Part shown: positions 10,701 through 21,919 of the stretch, piece after piece | How the letters are laid out: each line of letters begins with the position of its first letter | How positions within the stretch are numbered: position 1 is the stretch's first letter | From: Nematostella vectensis | Taxonomy: Eukaryota; Cnidaria; Anthozoa; Actiniaria; Edwardsiidae | Direction: 5' to 3' | Assembly: GCF_932526225.1 (NCBI RefSeq) | Contig: NC_064037.1 | Location: forward strand, 3,005,203-3,069,202 | Length of the DNA: 64,000 nt | Notes under the pieces: generated by a model | What the model was told of the DNA's origin: nothing | Database searches by the model: none | The model's input: only the letters and a program-made list of their open reading frames with translations | Position numbers and translations under genes: made by a program

Positions 10701-13700
10701 AAGCCCTCTACGCCACTGTCATCCGGGACCTTTTGCTCGAATACGAAGAAAGTCATTTTTCCTGCTTCACCACAAAACAGGCCAAACAGGATCCATTCTG
10801 GTTTTACCTGTTTCAGCACGTGACTGATTCAAAAGCGAACAGCAGCGCCGGCTTCCCTCGGTGTATACTTCTGGAGGAGGGGCGAATGATTGAACAGATT
10901 TACGAAGCGATTCTAGCTATCCGTGCAAATGGCGTCAAAATACTTATTGTTCACGTCTTTCCTCAGAACAGTGAAAGCATGCTCAATATTACACAGAGAC
11001 TGAGTTTGCATAATTTCAACGATGATTTCACATGGATATTTACAGAGTCGGCTATGATCACCGACCCTGGCGGACTTCCGAATCGAGCAATCGGGATTTC
11101 TAGAGCATTCCGAAAAAATGCACATAATCAGATGGAGGATCCGCTGGTCACTCTGCGCCGTGATGTGATGGTCGACGCTACGCAAGTGCTTATAAATGCC
11201 CTAAGCTCTTCCTTAAGGGGGGTTCCTCGAGAACGGCTGATCTCTTGGTGTGAGGAGGGTATGCCCGCGGGCTCAAGAATGGAACTCTACAGGTGAGATG
11301 ATGCATGCTGTTTTTATGCTTTATCGATAGAGAAACGCTACCCTCATTGTTTTGGATGTTGACAATAACTATAAGTTTTTATGCAGGAAGATGACTAGCG
11401 TTAACCTCAAGGGAAGAACAGGTCCTCTGGAGTTCTCATCGACTGGTGCTCGACTGGTTTATCAATTCGCCATCGCACAAGTCACAGAGTTGCAAGCAGG
11501 TGTCAAGCACTGGGAGAAGAAAGGCGTCGCACACGCTCACTCAACGACTATACTCCAGCCACGAGTCTTCGAAGCTTTTCTAAAACAAGATCTTCCCCAT
11601 CCTAGACGTTTGCGGATCGTTACCATTGAGCATCATCCGTTTACAATGCTACGGTCTCCTGATTTTAGTAATAAGATGGGGACTAAGTGTTCTTCCGAGA
11701 ATAGTGTGCTATGTCTGAGGTATTCCAAAAATAAACCGAGCGGGCAAGGCCTAAATGAATCTCACTTTGAGGAATTCCAAGAAGTTATGTGTTGTTATGG
11801 CGTAATGATAGATCTTTTGCTACTTATCCAAAAACAGAGTGGCTTTACTTTTGAATTGTACCTCGTTCGAGATGGTAGATATGGATCTTACGACCCGGAG
11901 TTGCGGGAGATGAATGGCATGATAGGCGATGTTGCGCGCGGTACTGCAGACATGGCACTTGCAACTATCACCATAACCCAGGAGCGACTTCGGTATGTAG
12001 ACTTCACGACGCCATACGCCGGCAACTCGCTCACATTCCTTGTCAAGAAACAGCGAAAGTCGACGAAGAGTCCATTTCCTGAGTGGATTCAAGATACTCG
12101 ACTCATGAAACCATTCAGGTAATTGTGCATCGTTTCAAACAAAGCGCTTGCCTGAGAGATTAAAGGTTGTTTCTCACTAGAACCAAGAGCTAACGTAGAT
12201 ATTTATGAAAATAGATCAAACAAGGTGCTGCGTTCTCTTGCACTCAATTCCTGCTCCAATCGCTCGCAACATTTCATCGGCGATATTATCACAAAACTTG
12301 TACGTTTTTCCATGATAACTTCTATCCTCGTTTATGATTACAGCGTTGATCTATGGCTTACGTGCGTCGCTACGTTCCTCTTTGTCGCCTTCACTGTCTG
12401 GCTAATAGAGAAGCTTACGAAATACAAGAAGATCCGATCAGGACTCTTTCTTCCCTTCGAGTACTTGGCGTATGTCTATGGCAACATTTTCCACGTTCCC
12501 TTGACGCACATCCAAGCCAAGACCCATGCGGTTCCGGTCATCATGGTGGTGACGAACTTTGGTGCTCTCGTCCTCGTCAGCTCATACACCGCCAACCTGC
12601 TCGTCTCATTAATTGTTGTTGATGACGTGACTGTTGTTAAAGGCTTAGATGACAATAAGGTAGGGATGTCGTCTTCGGTACGAAAGGTGCTTTTGTCTAC
12701 CTGTGTAGGTTGACGTCGGTCTGGTTAAGGCATGTCTATTCAATGTCGTGATATGGTCATTTTGATAAAAACAAGACAAGAGCATATGCATCAGGAAATC
12801 AAAGTTGTTATCGTAGTAATGGACCAGGAAGAAGCTAGGTCTGCGAATTATGCTCGACTAGATTTTTCAAGATGGAAGAGGCTTTTTACTCCTTCTCTAT
12901 TCGGAGATTTAAAAAAATATAAAACTGCTCGTTGATTTGCGACTTCTCTTCTCCTAGATTTTTAACCCGAAATGTTGAAAACACAAAAATACGACTTCAC
13001 CTTGATGGCACCAAATAGTATGCAAGCATCTCCTCCGCCGAGGTAGAGGATCAGGGAAACTACAAGATTAGAATGAAGACCCAAGTAGAGACGCCTTTGT
13101 TTACCTAATGTTTGTGTTCATTTTTAGCTAATAAACCCACCTGATGATTTCAAGTTTGCAACGATCCGCGACACAAGTAGCGAGGATTTTTTCAAGAACA
13201 GCCCCAACCGGCGCCTTCGCGACATTTACGAGAGCATGAAGGACGAGTCGGTGGGGAACTTCTCCGAGGGTGTGGCACGTGTGCGATCCGGGTGAGTAAG
13301 CCTGAGGGTCTCTCTTTCCTGTAACTTGCCTGTTTCGTGATAACATTCGAAGTCACGTATTCTGCTTAAGGAGACAGCAGATGCAATTCTCACATCAGCC
13401 TGTTGCCAAGGAAAGGGGGTATTGACATCTATTCATCACAGGCCTGTGATTCTAATGTTTCCGTTCTGCTTCACAGGGATCTCACTGCGTTTATCGCCGA
13501 GTCTGACGGTCTGCTCTACGATATTACCGATGATCCTGACTGCAGTCTCAAACGGGACGGCAAACCACTGGACCTCGCTGGACTCGCACTGGCCCTTATG
13601 AAAAACTCTGCATGGACCAGCGAGATCTCCTCCGCTATTCACAAGATCAACGCCAAAGACCTCATCGCCAAAATCGTGCGGCGCTGGGTGGTTGTTGGTT

Positions 13701-14014
13701 GTCAAAAGGGCGGGAACCCTGTGGTCGCGTATAGAATGAGCCTGGCTGAGTTCGGCGGGTTTGTGTTTAACACCGCTTTATGTGCGTTGGGTTGCTTCTT
13801 CATCATGGCCATCGAGATTGTTTTCTACAGACGCATCACGAAGACGCGACAGAGGTTTCAGATCCCAAAGTCTGAGTCTGCCGCTACAATAATGACTTCC
13901 ATGTCGGTAGAAAATATTTTAAGACATAATTTGGAAAGCACCCTTGCTAGAGAGTTGCATCAAAGAACTAATGGTGTGCAAGTGGATTCAATATTAGAGG
14001 ATAATGAACCCTAA
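4790..14014 (+). CDS. NMDA-receptor-like ionotropic glutamate receptor subunit, six exons
   Basis: Ligand-gated cation channel subunit of the neuronal plasma membrane. Exons by splice sites and phase: 4790-5221, 10664-11292, 11387-12118, 12344-12659, 13128-13291, 13477-14014; all phases agree and give 936 residues, close to vertebrate GluN1. Layout: signal-like hydrophobic stretch after about residue 15, amino-terminal domain to about 425, ligand-binding S1 about 430-590, M1 601-621, pore loop about 637-650 with Asn645, M3 659-688 with the hallmark SYTANL at 678-683, S2 704-840, M4 about 851-875, short tail. S1 keeps the T-x4-R pair (TITQER) but lacks the proline usual before it in GluN1. S2 has AES at 765-767, a Glu where NMDA subunits usually have Asp. 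The start used is M at 4790; in-frame ATGs at 4709, 4712 and 4850 are alternatives. The 5.4-kb first intron contains an antisense gene. Receptor class is confident; ligand and subunit type are not. Confidence 0.85.
6203..8218 (-). CDS. TPR-like protein with C-terminal J-domain-like module, nested in a receptor intron
   Basis: Two exons on the minus strand: 8218-7230 and 6572-6203, joined in phase 2 through a GTGAGT donor and a TTGAAG acceptor, giving 452 residues. The N-terminal two thirds is almost wholly helical with TPR-like spacing (for example AREKGNDFFKKAG at the start and LGYVYDQIIKQESKAKTYF near residue 300). The last about 65 residues carry a helix, then YHPD, then another helix, which is the J-domain layout; HPD is the tripeptide that stimulates Hsp70 ATPase. 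A co-chaperone role, with TPRs binding a client or Hsp70/Hsp90 tail, is inferred. The canonical J-domain helix I is not obvious, so the module may be divergent. The gene lies wholly inside intron 1 of the glutamate-receptor gene on the opposite strand. I do not recognise a named orthologue. Confidence 0.75.
6617..6851. mobile_element. miniature inverted-repeat element flanked by TTAA
   Basis: Terminal inverted repeats of about 45 bp (left start GGCTGATTCAGACAACAC; right end, inverted, GGTTGATTTCGACAGCAC) are flanked by TTAA at 6613-6616 and 6852-6855, the target duplication of piggyBac-type transposons. About 235 bp, no coding capacity. Inside, a segment of just under 60 bp is tandemly doubled (from about 6677 to 6780). 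It sits in the single intron of the nested TPR gene. Confidence 0.75.
8219..9288. other. receptor intron DNA with G-rich stretch
   Basis: No exon recognised between the nested gene and the minisatellite. A strongly G-rich, GGGGA-repeating stretch lies at about 8779-8900, and the sequence TTCCGGGTTTTCCA occurs twice at about 8282 and 8350. The short TPR-gene promoter must lie here, on the minus strand just above 8218. Confidence 0.5.
9289..10667. repeat. 32-bp minisatellite, 43 units, ending at a splice acceptor
   Basis: The unit is TTGCTTATTAGCCATCTTAT followed by TCTCTTGGCAGG, with mostly single-base variants (GCC/GTC, GGCAGG/GGTAGG, TTGC/TTGA). The phase-marking TTAT of the first unit is at 9305 and of the last at 10649, exactly 42 x 32 bp apart, so no net length change has occurred. 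Each unit carries a pyrimidine tract ending in AG. The last unit's AG (10662-10663) is the acceptor used by exon 2 of the glutamate receptor. Confidence 0.95.
10649..10663 (+). promoter_or_regulatory. 3' splice site of receptor exon 2, inside the last minisatellite unit
   Basis: TTATTCTCTTGGCAG precedes GTTGGTGGCAATCTTC. Phase 0 matches the phase-0 donor at 5221/5222, and the frame stays open only from this last unit. Confidence 0.7.
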
Positions 14015-14462
14015 TAAGCTACGCGAATACCGCCCCCACCCTCTCACCAAGCCATTATCTATAACCCGAGGTCAAAGCTGCGAGCCACTACTACCAAGGG
14101 TAGAAAAGACTTTTTGAATCCACGCCACCGGTAGAGTGGCGCTAGGATAGAAAAAACCTACCCAGGGTAAGCGTACCCAGGGTAAACTGTTAAAATGTAA
14201 AAATCTTCGCTCATTTTTACTTTTCGCCCACCACCACAGTCACGACTTTTCGCGCCTTTTCACACACTTTACAAATTACGTAAACTTCGTAAACGCAGAA
14301 GTTCAGGAGTTTGAGGAGTTTTTTATATTAAATACAGAGCTCTAGGTGGCATCGAAATGAGCGATACAAAACATAAAGAAGATTTTGAGGGCACGGTTAC
14401 TACTGCTTATAACACCTTAAAATAGGAGGACAGTGATAATAACCAAAAAAAATCAATAGTTG
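14015..14462. other. 3' flank of the receptor gene
   Basis: Includes the receptor 3' UTR; no clear AATAAA was found. The phrase ACCCAGGGTAA is repeated around 14160-14190. Confidence 0.4.
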
Positions 14463-14777
14463 CAGGCCCGTATCCAAGAGTTTTCTTGGGAGGGGGGGGG
14501 GGGGGGGGTGCGGAATCCAAAAAGTGGACCTAACTTTTCCGGGGGGGGAGTTCTCTGATAAAAATCCGATCACCCCCGAAAGAACAAAGAGGAATTTTTT
14601 TATGCCTTTGCAGTATCTCCACGGGACGTTTATTGTCAGATTTGGCTACATACCAGAGTGATCTAGCTTATGCTTTATAGTTTTGTCTACAAATAGCCCG
14701 TCTATTGAGAACCGAAAGTGGACCTTCGGCCGTCCGCACCCCCCTCAACCCCCCCACCCCTCCTGGGTACAGGCCTG
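14463..14777. mobile_element. miniature inverted-repeat element with 5-bp target duplication
   Basis: Begins CAGGCCCGTATCCAAGAG and ends with the inverse CTCCTGGGTACAGGCCTG; flanked by AGTTG at 14458-14462 and 14778-14782. It contains two long G/C runs and no coding frame. A second copy in inverse orientation is at about 36411-36680, so the element is mobile or was. Confidence 0.8.
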
Positions 14778-14782
14778 AGTTG

Positions 14783-15920
14783 ATAAACCAATTGGCTTTG
14801 CTTTTGCTTGTTGTTGTAGCTTAGGGATTTATAAATAGTTTGTCTTTATTATCCTCTGGAAAAAAGCTCACACAAAGCAGCTGATGTGTTTACAATGATT
14901 TGTTTAGAACCTGTCAATCAAGCGGTATTGAACGGTCTTGGTTAGGGAAAAAATTATATGAATTTTATGACGTTAAAAAAAATTGCGGAAGTACAGTTTT
15001 TTGTTAAAAAACCCATTGAAAACATTTGAAGGACATCCTTAATTGCCGCTCAATACGTAGTGTTTCGTCTACATTAACAGTTGAGCAAAACGATTTTAGG
15101 GTCAGTAAACCCTTTTATTTTATGCGAAAAAAAGATCGGAGAGAATCGTGATCGGTGTTAGAAAGCACAATGCGTAAATACTCGTCAATGGGAATTTTAC
15201 CTTTGGAGAACGCACATGACAACGACTTGGCGACCCAAGCAAGACTGAGAAATCGCTTCATAAACGGATTTCGAAGTTCTTTTCAAGCGTCAGCTCAACA
15301 AAATCAAAATACTCGACATTTTCGTCGGTCATCTTTGAAGGCAAAAAGGAAGAAAAATCCGCGAAAACAAGTCCTTTTTCCAAACTCTATTTGGGGATAT
15401 CTTCCAAGTTGGGACGAAACTCCCAGTGCTATCAAAATGTTGAGTTCTCGACAAGTCACCGGGACATGAAGGGCCGCCGCGGGGCCATCTGCGAGGAGGG
15501 CGAGCGCATGATCATGTTAGAAAAGCATGGAGTCACCTTGCGAAAAGCCCGCAAGATTCTTGTCTCTATTTATCTCCTGGAGGAAGAATATTTCGATTGG
15601 CTCTGCAAACAGGATTATCTGGATTTAATTTTCGCAACTTGAGACAAACCCGGACTTTCATAAAAAAAAAACAAAAAAAAACACAATCTCAATGAAGCTT
15701 AGAAGTAAGAACAGACAATACCGTTTGACTTCAAATCAATATTTTCTGTTATGCAACGCGTTTTTGGCTGCTTTGAAGAATAGACGATATATACGAGAAA
15801 TGAATGGATGCATTAATAGTTTCCGTTTTGCGTTAGTCAGGTATAGATCGATCCTGGGCGCATCCGCCAGTTTTAGGCTTTTAAGTATGGGCAAGAACAC
15901 AAATGCTGCACTTTAATCAG
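14783..15920. other. intergenic DNA with weak open frames
   Basis: Two overlapping frames at 15155-15469 (104 codons, basic) and 15391-15642 (83 codons) have a protein-like composition but no recognised domain and would need a frame change or intron to be joined. They could be a decayed exon. Nothing else is seen. Confidence 0.35.
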
Positions 15921-16879
15921 TCGCCTCGAAGACTGGCCCTTATGGGTCTAATCGAACGCCTCAAAGACTGGCCGTTATGGGTCTAATCGAACGCTTCAAA
16001 GACTGGCCTTATGGGTCTAATCGAACGCCTCGAAGACTGGCCCTTATGTGTTTAATCGATCGTCTCAAAGACTCGCCCTTATGGGTCTAATCGAACGCTT
16101 CAAAGACTGGCCCTTATGGGTCTAATCGAACGCTTCAAAGACTGGCCCTTATGGGTCTAATCGATCGCCTCGAAGACTGACCCTTATGGGTCTGATGGAT
16201 CGCCTCGAAGACTGAGCTAATGCGTCTTATGGATCGCTTCAAAGACTGGCTCTTATGAGTCTAATCGATCGCCTCGAAGACTGACCCTTATGGGTCTGAT
16301 GGATCGCCTCGAAGACTGAGCTAATGTGTCTTATGGATCGCTTCAAAGACGGGCTCTTATGAGTCAAATAGATCGTCTTAAAGACTGGCCCCTGTGGGTC
16401 AAATCGATCGCCTCAAAGACTAGCCCCCAATGGGTCTAATCGAATGCCTCGACAACTGATTACCCTTATGGGTCTAATCAAACGCCTCAAAGACTGGAGC
16501 TTCTGGGTCTAAATGATCGCCTCAAAGACTGGCCCTTATGGGTCTATTCGAACGCCTCAAAGACTCCAATGGGTCTAAACGAACGCCTCGAAGACTTGTT
16601 CTTATGGGTCTAATCGATCGTCTCAAAGACTGACTCTTATGGGTCTAATCGAATCCCTCGAAGACTGACCTTTATCGAATGCCTCAAAGACTGGCCCTTA
16701 TGGGTCTAATCGAATCCCTCAAAGACTGGCCCTTTTGGGTCTAATCGAACCTATCAAAGACTGGCCCTTATGGGTCTAATCGAACCCTTCAAAGACTAGC
16801 CCCTATGGGTCTAATCGAATCCCTCAAAGACTGGCCCTTATGGGTCTAATCGAACCCTTCAAAGACTAGCCCCTATGGG
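15921..16879. repeat. 35-36-bp minisatellite, about 27 divergent units
   Basis: The unit reads about CGCCTCAAAGACTGGCCCTT then ATGGGTCTAATCGAA. Unlike the 9.3-10.7 kb array, units here vary in length and sequence, and higher-order blocks are visible (the pair around 16160-16230 recurs around 16265-16335). No gene lies within it. Confidence 0.9.
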
Positions 16880-17395
16880 ACCCTACCGTTTTCAGGCGCA
16901 CGTAGTCAGGGTAGGACAAGGTAATAGTTCTCGTAGGTACCGACCTTTTTTATCTGATGGCAGGTAAATCATTTTTTCTGGTATGTTTCATGCCCGATAG
17001 GGTCACCCGAATTTTTTTCTCTCGGATGTCGCTCTGACTTTTTGCTAAGGATTCCTTGTTCGATTTTTTTAGGGATTTTGGTTAGCTCGATTAGTTTTCC
17101 CTTTTCTTTGGAAAGGTGGGGAATTTTTCCTCCTATAGTGAGGTAAAAGGGTGATTCTTGTATTCAAATAAACACGTGCGATATAAACCGTCTCTTCGGT
17201 CTTCTTGGTCGAGAGATTGCAAAATGGATGTCAATTTTAAAATGGCCGCGGGTAAAAGTAACCAAGATCGTTTGGCTATGTAGATCAAATTTATTAATAA
17301 TTTTTACCAAAGTGTGCTATGATCAATTAAACAGATTGTTTTATTTGTTTGGTGACCGATTAAATGTAATGAGGTGCAAGTAACAGTTACTAATG
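16880..17395. other. intergenic DNA, no gene seen
   Basis: AT-rich, no coding signal or inverted repeat recognised. Confidence 0.5.
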
Positions 17396-18240
17396 GGGGG
17401 GGGGGGGGGGGGGGGGCGGTGAAATAGCCTGCTGCTAGCCGGCTTTCATTCGGGACAAGAGACCATGATGTCATGGTCTCTTGTCCGGGGTTTTTCGGAA
17501 ATGTATCGTTTCCGAATATTGGGAATTCTGTGGCGCTCGCGAAAACCGAGGTGCGCTGGGGCGAGGGTGAGAAAAGCAGCCCCCTCGCCTGAATCAGCGA
17601 AAAGTCCTGCAATGTTGCATACTTTCTAGCGCACGAATCGGCTTGAACCGCACCGTGAGAATCGAGCAAGAGCAAAAAAATTTTCAAACTATACCCTTGT
17701 TCCGTATTAGAGTGTGCTTTTATAAATTCTGCGGAATTACCATTACAGGTCTCCGGATTTGCCGTCGAATTCAAGCATTTTAGCATAAGCTCGGGTTATT
17801 ATGATCTAAACCGTCAAAGTCTCGGTAACTTTGATTGATCGAATTGGCTAGAATTTGGCAGCAAACGCTAATTTGAGGTGTGAGTTCAGCCAGGCGTGAA
17901 GTGGGTTGAGATTGAAAAAAAAGGGGGGGGGGGGGTATTGCCGGCTCTCATTTTTTCGAGATCCACATGATTCCCAATATTCGAAAACAAAACATTTCCG
18001 AATAACCGCCGGCTAGTGGTGAAATGGTTAGAGGTGTAAACACGGTGTAGGCGCATACCAAGGAATTTCTGCGGAGGAGGACAAGCTTTAGGGAGGCCTA
18101 GCCTGCTCTCATTCGGAAATGTTTTCGAATATTGGGAATTCTGTGGCGCGCGTGAAGGCCGAGGTCCGCTGGGGCGCGAAAACAAAACATTTCCGAATAT
18201 CCCCGAATGAGGCGGCTAGCAGGCGGGAGGAGGAGGGCAG
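17396..18240. repeat. cluster of GCCGGCT-type inverted repeats with poly-G
   Basis: Starts with a run of about 21 G. Segments such as TTCCGAATATTGGGAATTCT (about 17508) and TCGAATATTGGGAATTCTGT (about 18125) recur, the same motif appears inverted near 17970-17990, and GCCGGCT-containing ends recur. The cluster looks like several copies or fragments of one inverted-repeat element. A near-perfect palindrome built on CAAGAGACCATGA lies at 17453-17488. Confidence 0.65.
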
Positions 18241-19214
18241 GCTTTAGGGCGGCCACCCCCTGTGTGCGCGCCAGCAGTCGGAATGACTTTTCGGGACTGC
18301 GGGAAGTACTTCTGTTTTGATCATTTTAAGGAACCTCAATCAGCAAATACCTTTCCTTTCGGATTACAATTTTATTGGAAATTGCAAACGAAGAAGCATA
18401 CAACCCTTTATATATATTAACAATTTAGAGTTTATAAAAAGATTATATCTTCATCGATCTGACATACAATGAGGGCTCGTTTTAACAAAACTTCCATTCT
18501 CCTTCATTTTCCGTTATGCCAACATTGTACACGCATATAAATTGGTGGGAAAATTTAATCGGATAAATAATACATGTCTTCCCCAGGCTTATATTTTCTA
18601 AGTCTTACATTTTAACCCACAACATAATAGTTTATGTCCTATTTACACAACGTTTCGTAAAAAGTTAACCAGCACACACACACTGCCGGTTGTTAACTAC
18701 AAACTTTTTAACAGTATAAAAAAAATATGGTGATTAGAAAAAATAACCTTAAATCCGTCACACCTTGATTTAATAGGCATACCTATAAAAAAACAATTCT
18801 ATATCAAGTCGCTTTATTGTTATAATATGAAGCATTTATAATAACATGCTACATACCTTCTTAAATATTTCTTATCATTTAAGGCGTTTAAACGCATAGG
18901 TCACAAGTAGAGAAATCGCGATATCTACAATCTAGGTGGGTGTCGGGAGTGTTCAGTAGTTCAACTGACTCGTAGAGTGACTAGGAACCGTCGCTACAAT
19001 GGAGCGGTGTATACCAAGATGTCGAGATTTCTCTACATAAAAATCATGAAGTCGCCTTCGTATGATTGTTTTAAGCCCGAAAAAAGTCTTCCTTACAATT
19101 CGCGAGATTTCCTCTCATGAAATGCGCTTAAGAGCTGGGGCGCATGACGTAAAAGGTTAGAACGGTTAAAAAAGACACTACCCTTCCACTAGGACAGGAA
19201 ACATGTTCTATGGG
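18241..19214. other. AT-rich intergenic DNA
   Basis: No gene recognised; the 3' end of the downstream minus-strand gene probably lies near 19200. Confidence 0.5.
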
Positions 19215-19220
19215 TTTATT
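19215..19220 (-). terminator. candidate poly(A) signal of the ATP-grasp gene
   Basis: AATAAA on the minus strand, about 260 bases past the stop codon at 19482. Other AATAAA-like words are nearby, so this is a candidate only. Confidence 0.4.
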
Positions 19221-19481
19221 AATAAAATAGACTTTTTGATAGTGATACTAAGGTTTGCTGCCATTCTTATCAAATGTTTGGTGCCATCACCTGCTTTTCG
19301 AGTAAACAAGTAAGCAATAGTTTCTCCACTTAGGAAGGATTTGTACAACAAACGTTCAAATTTGTTTCGAGCATGGAACGTTCAATAAATAAGCAACAGA
19401 CTAATTCCAAAACATTGAAGTTAATAAGCCGAACATGTTTTCGTCACGCGCGTGGAAAGGTAGCCGCGTTGACGACTATGT

Positions 19482-20654
19482 TTAATGTGCTTCTGTCACG
19501 AGCTTCTCATGGACTTCTTTAGCCTCCATCTCGTCAACTGCAAACACACAAATATACCCTTCACAACCCCACTCTCCATTCTCGGCACCGAGAATCACGA
19601 CCAGTGCTTTCCCTGTGGAGTTGAGCTCGTCAACGACAGACACCAGTTTCTTGACGTCAAACGGGAATCGGCAGTTGCTGAGCATGACGCCGACAGGGAA
19701 GCCCTTCTCAGCCATAACAGGCGACATCATTAGGAGGGGCGTGCTGCCGTTGATGCGAGGATTGAGGTCAATGACAAACTGACCGTCCTTATTAGTGAGA
19801 ATATCCATTCCAACGAAGCCGAAGAACTTCTTTTTATACAGGTACTCCTTCACAGGCATCACAGTCTTAATAAGCAAGTCCTTCAGACGCTGCTGCTCTC
19901 TGGCATCCACGACGCCCCCACCCCAACTGAGGCTCTCGCCAATAATCTGTCTTGACACACCCACCCAATGGGTATCCCCGTTGCGATGCAGGTAAAACTG
20001 CACACAGTAGTTACCAGTCACTTCTGGAATAACCTCGGTCACAACTGGCCGCTCGCAGCACATTTCTTCGGTCAGCTCTCTCAGCGCTTCTTGGGCCTCT
20101 TCTTCATTCTTGGCCATGTACGTGCCATAACAAAACAGGCCGTGCGTCGCCTTTAGCATGCACGGAGTGGTGTAGTCAGACAGGCTTAGGTGCTTGGGGC
20201 AAGGAGCGCCCAGCTCTTGGACCGTTTCCTTGGAGAGTAACTCGTAGTGAAGATCCGGGTCCAGAGCGTGCTTTTCGCGGGAGATGTTCTGATGTGGGAA
20301 CACCATGATGAGAGGAGCATCCCCCGTATTTTCCTTGCTGTAAACCCTGATGTCCGGTTCCTGGTAGTCTGGGACCCATTTGCGCCAGTGTGTTTGCAGT
20401 GGAATGCTGGGCTCTCGTCTTAACAGAATTGGGATGTCATTTCCAAGAACTGGGCATACCCTTATAGGTCTCAAGTAGTCCAAATACATGACCGGGGGCG
20501 CTGGGAAATCGTGGATAAAGTACTTCTCATCGTTGAATGAGGCAGCATTCTTCTGGAAGGAAGAGGGATACTCCGGGAAGAGGTACCCATTGGGTACGTC
20601 CTGAGCAAACAAACCGCTGATCGTTACTGTCTGGCGTGCAGGCTTAGTTTTCAT
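19482..20654 (-). CDS. ATP-grasp domain protein
   Basis: A 390-residue frame from M at 20654. The C-terminal half has ATP-grasp hallmarks: a strand and turn with FVGMDILTNKDGQFVIDLNP followed by RINGS (Asp and Asn ligands for Mg-ATP), and a glycine-rich SLSWGGGVVD segment before it. The family ligates a carboxylate to an amine or thiol through an acyl-phosphate; the substrates here cannot be told. The frame stays open upstream to 20714, but the sequence just before residue 1 reads, on the minus strand, as a pyrimidine tract ending CCTAG at 20675, a good splice acceptor. I therefore think the first 20 codons of the longer frame are intron or 5' UTR. Translation may start at 20654 or in an upstream exon that I could not find. 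No intron interrupts the rest. Confidence 0.75.
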   Translation of the reverse strand: MKTKPARQTVTISGLFAQDVPNGYLFPEYPSSFQKNAASFNDEKYFIHDFPAPPVMYLDYLRPIRVCPVLGNDIPILLRREPSIPLQTHWRKWVPDYQEPDIRVYSKENTGDAPLIMVFPHQNISREKHALDPDLHYELLSKETVQELGAPCPKHLSLSDYTTPCMLKATHGLFCYGTYMAKNEEEAQEALRELTEEMCCERPVVTEVIPEVTGNYCVQFYLHRNGDTHWVGVSRQIIGESLSWGGGVVDAREQQRLKDLLIKTVMPVKEYLYKKKFFGFVGMDILTNKDGQFVIDLNPRINGSTPLLMMSPVMAEKGFPVGVMLSNCRFPFDVKKLVSVVDELNSTGKALVVILGAENGEWGCEGYICVFAVDEMEAKEVHEKLVTEAH

Positions 20655-20714
20655 ATCCCTTTTGCTTGAAATATCTAGGAAAGCAAAGAAGCAGGTGAGA
20701 AAAACAGCTTGCAT

Positions 20715-21919
20715 GACACGAGATTATCAACGACAATCTTACTACTACTATAAGGCGTCAAATACATAGATGACCTATGTATAATCACATATCTTATGTT
20801 TTATGCAAGTAGACAGGCTTGAAAAAAAAACATGGAAAAGACATTTGATAAAGTGAAGATTACAAATTGCAAGATCGTCAGTCGCCTCAATTAAACTGTA
20901 ACATATGCGGCGTTCCATGACATGGTCACCAATCAAAACTGTTGCATGTAGGGGAAAAGATCATGAAAACCTGATACACAAAGCTGTCAAACACTTTGCA
21001 CGAGGACCAATATTATGGTGTGAGAAAACAAACCATGCAAGTCCGATTGATTTTGTCCTCTTTTAGGCTTGGAATATCGAGTAAAATAGAAGGTTCCCTA
21101 AGAACTGATAAACCATGAATTAATATGAACTAGAAAGACATGCGTCAACTCATTAAAAAGAAATCAGTAAAAACTGCAAAATAGCGTTTTATGACATCCC
21201 TCTGCAAAACTACTAAGATTTTGCATAAACCCAGGTTTCCCTAGCCTACTAATGCACAAAAATAAAACTTGGTAATTAAGTTTTCACCTCTGTTGACCTC
21301 AGATTCCGAAAGGAAAGAGATTGCAGATTTACAAGCAGAGATAACAACTTTAATGTAAAAATTGTCTATCAGTATTTGGACACTTAACTAATTAATGAAA
21401 GCTTAACTCGTTTAATTACTGGGAAAACCTTTACCTTGAGGTTTATGTGTTTGTTGGAAGTCTTGATATTTATACTTTTACAAAAATAAAAACGTTCTTA
21501 TAAAAGAATGTATAAATATTAAGTTTTTTTATAGTAGCATATAGGTAAGTTCTTGTTCACAGGATTAAATGTAGTTATCAAGATAACCAAAAAAAAAAGA
21601 ATTAGCAAAAGTTCAGTTTGAGTTAAAAAAATTGAGTTCAAACTAAAATTAGAAACGTTGATTTATTTTTATTTTGGTTGCATTATGCAAATATAGATAA
21701 GGATACTTTGGTCAAGATTTATGAAGAACATGATTAGGGGTTATAATATTTTTTCAATCGATCCTGTTAACTAATTTTTAGCTCTGTTAACGCCCTCAAT
21801 TTCAAAACAATATTGAAGGTTTTCTTTTGTTTTCAAGCATTCATGAGCGACCAGTCAACACCTAAAAAACATAACATCCTATGCATTTTAAATCACATAA
21901 TGAAAAGTCGCCTTTCTAA
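20715..21919. other. upstream flank of the ATP-grasp gene
   Basis: AT-rich. A 5' exon of the ATP-grasp gene may be here or further out but none is recognisable. Confidence 0.4.

Noticed and set aside
12665-12935. Open frames after receptor exon 4
   Set aside because: They lie beyond a GTAGGG donor in an intron; the next real exon (13128) joins in phase 0.
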